DNA of 9,778 nt from an archaeon (GTDB lineage: Archaea; Altiarchaeota; Altiarchaeia; IMC4; QMZM01), in the NCBI GenBank assembly GCA_029933895.1, contig JAOZNG010000037.1, positions 1-9,778 of the forward strand. The letters are read 5' to 3'. The notes below the pieces were generated by a model that had not been told where the DNA came from, did no database searches, and worked only from the letters and a program-made list of their open reading frames with translations. Of the stretch, positions 4,787 to 9,778 are shown piece by piece. The first letter of the stretch is position 1; every line of letters begins with the position of its first letter. The position numbers and the translations under genes are program-made.

Positions 4787-6958
4787 ATGATAAAAGACAA
4801 AAACATAGAGCTTAAGGTCATGGAAGCCCTCCAGAACGATGTGGGTCGGGGCATAGCCAGAATAGATGAAATAACAATGAAATCCCTTGGAGTCACATCA
4901 GGTGACATAATCGAAATCAGTGGCAATAAAGTCACGGCAGCCATAGTATGGCCACTGCATCCACAGGACAGGGGAGCGGGCATAATAAGAATGGACGGCC
5001 TCATAAGACAAAACTCAGGGACATCACTGGGGGACAGGGTCTCAATCAGGAAGGCAGAAACCCACCCGGCCAAGAGTATAATAATAGCTCCGATAAAACA
5101 CGAAATAAAGTTCGGCGGGGACTTCGCCAGCCACATAAAACAGAGATTCCTGGGCAGGCCGATGATGAAAGGCGACAATCTCTCCATCGGCGTGCTGGGA
5201 CAGGCCATACCCTTTGTAGTGGCTAAAACAAAACCCTCCGGCGTGATCCAGGTACTAAACAATACAAACCTTGAGATCAGGGAGAAACCCTTCAGGATGG
5301 AGCCAACAGAGCTGGCTGTTAGATACGAGGACATTGGAGGGCTCAAGGAAGAGATATCCCGGGTCAGGGAGATGGTGGAACTACCCATGAAACACCCTGA
5401 ATTATTCGAGAAACTTGGGATACTGCCCCCGAAGGGTCTCCTATTGTACGGCCCTCCCGGAACAGGAAAGACGCTGATAGCCAGGGCGGTAGCAAGCGAA
5501 ACAAACTCCTACTTCCTGCCGCTTAATGGACCTGAAATAATGGACAAATACTACGGGGAATCAGAGAGAAAGCTGAGGGAGATATTCTCGGAGGCACAGG
5601 AAAACTCCCCATCCATAATCTTCATAGACGAGCTGGACTCTATCGCACCAAAGAGAGAGGAAACCAAAGGTGAGGTAGAGAGAAGGGTGGTAGCTCAACT
5701 GCTTGCCCTAATGGACGGGCTGATGGAGAGAGGTAACGTGGTGGTTATTGGTGCAACAAACAGACCTAACTCAATAGACCCTGCGCTAAGAAGACCGGGG
5801 AGATTCGACCGGGAGATAGAAATCGGCGTGCCAGACAGAGATGGCAGGAAAGAGATACTCCAGATACACACAAGAAACATGCCCCTATCAGATAACGTCG
5901 ACTTAGATGAGATAGCAGCGTCCACCCACGGGTTTGTGGGAGCGGATTTAGCGTCTCTGAGCAGGGAGGCTGCCATGCAGACCCTCAAGAGGATACTGCC
6001 ACATATAGACCTGGAGAAGGATGAGGTCCCGGTGGAGGTATTGGATTCGCTGAAGGTGGAGCGGAAAGACTTCATTAATGCCAAAAAGCTGGTCTCTCCC
6101 TCAGCCCTGAGGGAGGTGCTGGTGGAAGTACCAGACGTTAACTGGACAGACATCGGCGGCCTGGAGGAGGTGAAGAGCCTCCTGAAGGAGGCTGTGGAGT
6201 GGCCTATGAAATACCCGCAAGCGTTTAAGAAGATGGGAATCAGGCCAACCAAGGCGATACTCCTAAACGGTCCTCCAGGGTGCGGTAAAACCCTTCTGGC
6301 TAAGGCAGCGGCAAACGAGTCAGAGGCTAACATGATAGCAGTCAAGGGACCGGAACTCCTTTCTAAATGGGTTGGGGAATCAGAGAAGGCGGTAAGGGAA
6401 ATCTTCAAGAAGGCTAAGCAGACCGCGCCAACAATAATATTATTTGATGAAATAGACGCCCTCGCCCCCAGGAGAAGGGGGGAGGACTCTGTCGGTTCCC
6501 ATGTAACAGAGACCGTGGTGAATCAGATACTGACCGAGATGGACGGCATAGAAGACCTGGAGAATGTGATGATTATTGGGGCGACGAACAGGCCTGATAT
6601 AATAGACCCTGCTCTCTTAAGACCTGGCAGATTCGATACCAGGATTGTTGTGCCCGTGCCAGACAGGGATGCCAGGCTGGAGATATTCAACATACATACC
6701 CGCAACATGCCCCTAGAGGGTGTGGAATTCAACGAGCTGGCTGAGAAAACCAAGGGATACAGTGGCGCGGATATTGAAGCAATATGCAGGGAGGCTGCTA
6801 TGGTATCTCTCAGGGAAAGCATCGATTCAGATAAGGTCTCAATGAAGCACTTCGAAGAGGCCCTGAAGAAAATACAACCCTCCATATCCAAGCTGGATAT
6901 AAACGCCTTCGAGAAAGGCAACGGTGAAGGAGTTAAGGAGATGGCATACTACCGTTAG
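4787..6958 (+). CDS. cdc48: Cdc48/VAT-type two-ring AAA+ ATPase
   Basis: Hexameric unfoldase that threads substrate proteins through two stacked ATPase rings, delivering them to the 20S proteasome or remodelling complexes; cytosolic. Numbered from the ATG at 4787 (723 residues): N-terminal double-psi barrel about 1-85 ([20 protein letters not shown]); a second Cdc48 N subdomain to about 170; D1 with Walker A GPPGTGKT 222-229, Walker B IIFIDELD, and LRRPGRFD arginine-finger region; D2 with Walker A GPPGCGKT 495-502, Walker B IILFDEID, and LLRPGRFD. Both rings keep catalytic DE pairs, so both should hydrolyse ATP. The C-terminus ends Y-Y-R, compatible with the HbYX motif used by proteasomal ATPases to dock on the 20S. 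A GTG at 4778 would add three residues; the ATG gives a family-like start. nnr follows after 17 bases. Confidence 0.97.
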   Translation: MIKDKNIELKVMEALQNDVGRGIARIDEITMKSLGVTSGDIIEISGNKVTAAIVWPLHPQDRGAGIIRMDGLIRQNSGTSLGDRVSIRKAETHPAKSIIIAPIKHEIKFGGDFASHIKQRFLGRPMMKGDNLSIGVLGQAIPFVVAKTKPSGVIQVLNNTNLEIREKPFRMEPTELAVRYEDIGGLKEEISRVREMVELPMKHPELFEKLGILPPKGLLLYGPPGTGKTLIARAVASETNSYFLPLNGPEIMDKYYGESERKLREIFSEAQENSPSIIFIDELDSIAPKREETKGEVERRVVAQLLALMDGLMERGNVVVIGATNRPNSIDPALRRPGRFDREIEIGVPDRDGRKEILQIHTRNMPLSDNVDLDEIAASTHGFVGADLASLSREAAMQTLKRILPHIDLEKDEVPVEVLDSLKVERKDFINAKKLVSPSALREVLVEVPDVNWTDIGGLEEVKSLLKEAVEWPMKYPQAFKKMGIRPTKAILLNGPPGCGKTLLAKAAANESEANMIAVKGPELLSKWVGESEKAVREIFKKAKQTAPTIILFDEIDALAPRRRGEDSVGSHVTETVVNQILTEMDGIEDLENVMIIGATNRPDIIDPALLRPGRFDTRIVVPVPDRDARLEIFNIHTRNMPLEGVEFNELAEKTKGYSGADIEAICREAAMVSLRESIDSDKVSMKHFEEALKKIQPSISKLDINAFEKGNGEGVKEMAYYR

Positions 6959-6963
6959 ATGAT

Positions 6964-6968
6964 GAGGT
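6964..6968 (+). promoter_or_regulatory. Shine-Dalgarno site of nnr
   Basis: GAGGT lies 7 bases before the ATG at 6976, in the 17-base gap after cdc48. It supports this start and translation from a shared cdc48-nnr transcript. It is the clearest Shine-Dalgarno in the window. Confidence 0.6.
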
Positions 6969-6975
6969 TGCTCTG

Positions 6976-8373
6976 ATGGATAACCTGAGGCTTGCTAAGG
7001 CACTGGATATGAACGCCTCCTATCTCGGCGTAGACGGTCTTCTGTTGATGGAAAACGCGGGCAAGGAGGTTGCATTAAGAGCCTCCTCCTACGAGAAAAT
7101 AGCGGTATTCTGCGGGACAGGCAACAACGGGGGAGATGGCCTGGTGGCTGCCAGACACCTCTCCTCCATGGGAAAAAAGGTGAAGGTCTATTCCCTGAAG
7201 GGAGAGAGGACAGAGGAAAACCAGAGAAATTTCGGAATAATAGAGAAACTGGATTCCATAGAACTCGGATACGTGACCGACTCCACGCAGTGCGGGGAAC
7301 TCAGAAGCGAACTAGCAGGATTCGATTGCATAATCGAAGCCTTGGTCGGCACAGGCGTCAGGGGAGAGCTGAGGCAGCCTGTGAAAAACATAGTTGATAC
7401 CATAAACGCATCAAGGTCTTATAAAATCTCTGTTGATTACCCTGTAATCGAAGCTGACCTGGTTCTATCCCTTCATCTGCCCAAGACAGAGAATGCAGAG
7501 ATTGCTGGCATAGGGATACCACAAGAGGCGGAACTGCGGGCAGGTCCAGGTGATGTCTACCTGGCAGTTCCAAGGAGAAGCGGGGAGGAACACAAGGGCG
7601 TTTTCGGCAGGGTACTTATAGCAGGAGGAAGCAGGGATTACCTCGGCGCCCCCCTGCTGGCTGCCGTCTCCGCGCTTAGAAGCGGAGCAGACCTGTCTAT
7701 TGTGGCAGCACCCTCCTGTGTCTTGGAGGGAATCAAATCAGACCCTGACCTGATCTACGTAGAGCTTGGATCTGAACACTATCTAAGCCCAAAGGATGTG
7801 GGGAATCTCCTAGAGGTTAGACATGACTCCCTGGTGGTAGGCAACGGTATGGGAACAAAGAAACAGTCACGGGATGCAGTTAAGGAAATCCTGAGGAAGA
7901 CAGAGAAGCCTGTAGTATTTGATGCCGACGCCCTTAAACTCCTGAGGGAAAAGGATTTAAGCAGATACTCTGATGGGAGGGTGATATTAACCCCACACAG
8001 GGGGGAGTTCGAGACGCTCTTCGGTGAGGTGCCGGACAGCCCTGATGTGGTAAGGGAGCGCGCAGATGAAACCGGTACAGTAATCCTGTTAAAAAGCCCC
8101 GTGGATGTGGTATCCGATGGCATAAGTGTTAAGTTGAATAACACAGGAAATGCGGGGTTGACTGTTGGAGGCACCGGGGATGTCTTGGCTGGTATCGTGG
8201 GGGCTCTGGCATGCAACCAGGAAACAGCCTTATTTAACGTGGCTTCAGCTGCCGCATTTATCTGCGGGATGGCAGGAGACCTGTGCATGAAAGAGAAAGG
8301 CTACTGCTATACCGCCACTGATGTGATAGAAAAAATACCTGCAGCCTTCCTTTACTGCAAAAAATTCGAATAA
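6976..8373 (+). CDS. nnr: Bifunctional NAD(P)H-hydrate repair enzyme Nnr (epimerase + ADP/ATP-dependent dehydratase)
   Basis: Repairs hydrated NADH/NADPH: the N-terminal YjeF_N domain epimerises R- and S-NAD(P)HX, and the C-terminal ribokinase-like domain dehydrates S-NAD(P)HX using a nucleoside phosphate. Of 465 residues, about 1-200 form the epimerase, with CGTGNNGGDG at 46-55 and D154 in ISVDYP. About 205-465 form the dehydratase: HKGVFGRVLIAGGS, VVGNGMGT, VVFDADAL, ILTPHRGEF, ILLKSPVD and the catalytic GGTGDVLAG with D402. Oddity: after D154 the usual PSGLDADTG loop is missing (ISVDYPVIEADLVLSLHLPK), a loss of about ten residues beside the epimerase active site, so epimerase activity may be altered. 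The gene ends exactly next to the stop of convergent rps3ae, with no gap. Identity is secure; full bifunctionality is less so. Confidence 0.93.
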   Translation: MDNLRLAKALDMNASYLGVDGLLLMENAGKEVALRASSYEKIAVFCGTGNNGGDGLVAARHLSSMGKKVKVYSLKGERTEENQRNFGIIEKLDSIELGYVTDSTQCGELRSELAGFDCIIEALVGTGVRGELRQPVKNIVDTINASRSYKISVDYPVIEADLVLSLHLPKTENAEIAGIGIPQEAELRAGPGDVYLAVPRRSGEEHKGVFGRVLIAGGSRDYLGAPLLAAVSALRSGADLSIVAAPSCVLEGIKSDPDLIYVELGSEHYLSPKDVGNLLEVRHDSLVVGNGMGTKKQSRDAVKEILRKTEKPVVFDADALKLLREKDLSRYSDGRVILTPHRGEFETLFGEVPDSPDVVRERADETGTVILLKSPVDVVSDGISVKLNNTGNAGLTVGGTGDVLAGIVGALACNQETALFNVASAAAFICGMAGDLCMKEKGYCYTATDVIEKIPAAFLYCKKFE

Positions 8374-8934
8374 TCAGAGAGCCTTTATTTCCTCGACCTC
8401 AACACGCCTTACAGGACTTATCCTCTTCACTTCCTTGTATATGTTGCTACCCATCTTGCCTGCAATAGCCTGCTGGACGAAATCGTTTATCCTGCGATTT
8501 CTATAGGATTCAATGATCTCTGAGACCTTGCTTCTTATGTCCCTCTCCTTTGATGATGAAACATGCTTGTGGGTTAGGGTTATGACCTTGACATGTATCT
8601 TCACATCATCCTTTAGTTTTAAATGTATTATACTGTCTATCTTGCTGGAGCCCTTCTTCACCTTAGACCTCAGGTAGCCGGGGTTGACCTCGAATTTCTT
8701 GAAGCGGGTGTGGGCTTTCCCACCCTTAATATCTATGATTTCGAAGATAATCTTCATATGTTGTTTTGTTTTATCCTTCAGCATCTCCCAGAGGGACACG
8801 TCAACTGTTCTCCCCATAATACTATCCGGATCGTTTGCTATGCACTCACCGACCTTCCTGTACTCGAATTCCTTGGGCGCTACTATTTCAAAGAACTGCT
8901 TTTTTTTCCACGATGAAATCTTCTTGCGCGCCAT
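8374..8934 (-). CDS. rps3ae: Small-subunit ribosomal protein eS1 (S3Ae)
   Basis: Archaeal/eukaryotic-specific 30S protein located near the mRNA exit and platform. The 186 residues are family-like throughout: WKKKQFFEIVAPKEFEYRKVGE at the start, then GRTVDVSLWEMLKD, HTRFKKFEVNPGYLRSKVKKGSSKID, and the C-terminal RRINDFVQQAIAGKMGSNIYKEVKRISPVRRVEVEEIKAL. It is the last gene of rps15-pcc1-rps3ae. Its ATG follows pcc1 by 7 bases, all A on the coding strand, so it probably relies on translation coupled to pcc1; no strong Shine-Dalgarno is seen. Its stop abuts the nnr stop. Confidence 0.95.
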   Translation of the reverse strand: MARKKISSWKKKQFFEIVAPKEFEYRKVGECIANDPDSIMGRTVDVSLWEMLKDKTKQHMKIIFEIIDIKGGKAHTRFKKFEVNPGYLRSKVKKGSSKIDSIIHLKLKDDVKIHVKVITLTHKHVSSSKERDIRSKVSEIIESYRNRRINDFVQQAIAGKMGSNIYKEVKRISPVRRVEVEEIKAL

Positions 8935-8941
8935 TTTTTTT

Positions 8942-9163
8942 TTATTGAATCACTTTCTCCGCAACCATCTGGCAGCATATCAGGTCATCCAATGTATTCA
9001 TCAAACAGTTCAGGTTCCCTGACTCCGCATGGGTTACTACGTATCTTCCCTCGTGTATTGTCTTAATCCTCAGGTCTTCCATTACGGTATTATCTGTTTG
9101 AAGTGATTCCGCGACACTTGACGCATCCATTGACCGGGTTTTAAGTAAGGCCTTAGCTTTCAT
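8942..9163 (-). CDS. pcc1: KEOPS complex subunit Pcc1
   Basis: Small dimerising subunit of KEOPS, the complex that with Kae1, Bud32 and Cgi121 installs t6A at position 37 of ANN-decoding tRNAs; Pcc1 bridges Kae1 dimers and helps bind tRNA. The 73 residues are near the usual length of 75-85. Seen features fit the beta-alpha fold: an early [11 protein letters not shown] helix, two short strands, and a final helix [23 protein letters not shown]. Recognition rests on this weak but characteristic pattern plus the conserved location between rps15 and rps3ae in archaea. The start overlaps the rps15 stop by 4 bases (ATGA), a sign of coupled translation. Confidence 0.85.
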   Translation of the reverse strand: MKAKALLKTRSMDASSVAESLQTDNTVMEDLRIKTIHEGRYVVTHAESGNLNCLMNTLDDLICCQMVAEKVIQ

Positions 9164-9612
9164 CTTATCATGAGCTTCGCTTTCTCGGGATCGTATCTCC
9201 AGTCAGCTGGCAGCTTTCTGGTGTTCTTGTAGTATCTCACAAGTCTCCTGATCTTTGACTCAATAAGGGTGAGGTTTCTCCTGTTGTGTATGTCTTTTTT
9301 ATGGGCTTCAAGGTGTTTCCTGAGGTTAACTGCTTTCTGGATGAGGTTTTCAAGGTCTTCTGGAATGTCTGATGCCAGCTTGTTTTTCTCGAGGAAATAC
9401 CGTAGTTTCTTACTGGTGGCATCCTTCACGCTGGTAATACCGTAGCTGTCTCTGAGGATGCTGCCTATCTCGCTGGGTGTCTTGTCTTCCTTCGCCAGCT
9501 TCACGATCAGTTCCTCTATTTCCTTGATGTCGTAGCCCAGCCATTCTCTATGCCTCCTGCTGGGTTTCTTCGAGCCGGATTTACCTCTCCTGCGTGCATG
9601 CATGCGAGCCAT
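9160..9612 (-). CDS. rps15: Small-subunit ribosomal protein uS15 (archaeal S15P)
   Basis: Primary-binding 30S protein that contacts the 16S rRNA central domain. The 150 residues have the archaeal/eukaryal N-terminal extension [20 protein letters not shown] and [19 protein letters not shown], followed by the universal S15 helices ([48 protein letters not shown]) and the archaeal tail [17 protein letters not shown]. It is first of a three-gene run. In many archaea a RecJ-like gene lies between rps15 and pcc1; here it is absent and the two genes overlap directly. The leader upstream contains a stable hairpin described separately. Confidence 0.97.
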   Translation of the reverse strand: MARMHARRRGKSGSKKPSRRHREWLGYDIKEIEELIVKLAKEDKTPSEIGSILRDSYGITSVKDATSKKLRYFLEKNKLASDIPEDLENLIQKAVNLRKHLEAHKKDIHNRRNLTLIESKIRRLVRYYKNTRKLPADWRYDPEKAKLMIR

Positions 9613-9638
9613 TTTTTTATTGATTCAGCTAATGTTAC

Positions 9639-9671
9639 CTGGCGTGCACCAGACGCATCCAGTGCACCCAG
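9639..9671 (-). promoter_or_regulatory. Leader hairpin in the 5' UTR of rps15
   Basis: In the predicted leader (start site near 9675, ATG at 9612), CTGG and GTGCAC (9671-9662) pair with GTGCAC and CCAG (9649-9639), leaving one bulged base and a 12-base loop. CCAG on the plus strand occurs three times in this stretch, allowing alternative pairings. Bacterial S15 is known to control its own translation by binding its leader. Whether archaeal S15 does so here is inference. Confidence 0.5.
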
Positions 9672-9695
9672 AAAGCGGGTTCCACAGTGTAAGGG

Positions 9696-9707
9696 AAATA
9701 TATATTT
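9696..9707 (-). promoter_or_regulatory. TATA-like box of the rps15 operon
   Basis: The run AAATATATATTT sits about 26 bases before a predicted start site near 9675, giving a leader of about 60 bases. A second TATA-like sequence lies at 9717-9724. Confidence 0.5.
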
Positions 9708-9716
9708 GAGTCATTA

Positions 9717-9724
9717 TTTAAATA
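9717..9724 (+). promoter_or_regulatory. Possible divergent promoter for a gene running off the window end
   Basis: TTTAAATA matches the archaeal TATA consensus. On the plus strand it would start transcription near 9747, and an ATG at 9764 opens a frame (MVTIY) that is still open at the last base. Only five codons are visible, so the gene itself is not called. The box is nearly symmetric and could instead serve rps15. Confidence 0.25.
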
Positions 9725-9778
9725 CCATCTACCTTCCTGTGCTTTGTTGAATAATTCAATGCAATGGTAACTATTTAT

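Noticed and set aside
4756..5388. Long open frame on the minus strand opposite the start of cdc48
   Set aside because: It lies antisense to the strongly conserved Cdc48 N domain and its translation, rich in Ser, Pro, Leu and Ile, resembles no family; a shadow of the real gene.
5695..6408. 237-residue minus-strand open frame inside cdc48
   Set aside because: Antisense to the D1-D2 ATPase domains, with no recognisable motif; codon shadow.
6956..6978. C/D-box small RNA (ATGATGA ... CTGA) between cdc48 and nnr
   Set aside because: The boxes are only a few bases apart, leaving no room for a guide; the GAGGT in between is better explained as the nnr ribosome binding site.
9632..9690. tRNA-like fold upstream of rps15
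   Set aside because: It forms a single hairpin, with no cloverleaf, T-loop consensus or acceptor stem.
9550..9750. Plus-strand open frame over the rps15 start and leader
   Set aside because: It overlaps rps15 and its promoter, and the translation is not protein-like.

Overview
The window looks like a stretch of archaeal chromosome. The evidence is an S15-Pcc1-S3Ae translation cluster with archaeal-type ribosomal proteins, a two-ring Cdc48/VAT AAA+ ATPase, an archaeal TruD, AT-rich TATA-like boxes at several gene starts, few Shine-Dalgarno sites, and Arg/Ile codon use rich in AGG/AGA and ATA. A euryarchaeal-type lineage fits (DAP-pathway LysA plus a CheY-like receiver protein), but the sequence alone does not fix the genus.

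Layout. 1-696 (+) is the C-terminal half of diaminopimelate decarboxylase, cut by the window edge. 693-1073 (-) is a stand-alone CheY-like receiver, tail-to-tail with lysA. 1074-1328 is a non-coding patch with a 21-bp direct repeat, hairpins and a short IS200/IS605-like right-end motif. 1329-3309 (-) is a probable three-gene run: MazG-like pyrophosphohydrolase, a small two-helix membrane protein, and a phosphohexomutase. truD diverges at 3329-4516 (+). 4517-4786 is a structured intergenic region with a second, longer right-end element in opposite orientation, followed by inverted repeats around the promoter of cdc48. cdc48 (4787-6958) and nnr (6976-8373) are a tight + strand pair. Facing them on the - strand is rps15-pcc1-rps3ae (9612 down to 8374), with a TATA box and a stable leader hairpin in front of rps15.

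Most genes are core housekeeping: lysine synthesis, sugar-phosphate isomerisation, nucleotide sanitation, tRNA modification (TruD, and Pcc1 for t6A), protein unfolding, NAD(P)HX repair and ribosome assembly. The unusual content is between genes. Two copies of a conserved motif (a CACCC/GGGTG hairpin followed by GTTGTTGATTTC) look like orphan right ends or omega-RNA-like scaffolds of TnpB-type elements, with no tnpA or tnpB in the window. In the first copy, the sequence in the position of an omega-RNA guide matches, over 21 nt, a site just upstream of the receiver gene's promoter. This raises the possibility of an RNA-guided or relic regulatory arrangement, although a simple repeat or insertion history is also possible.
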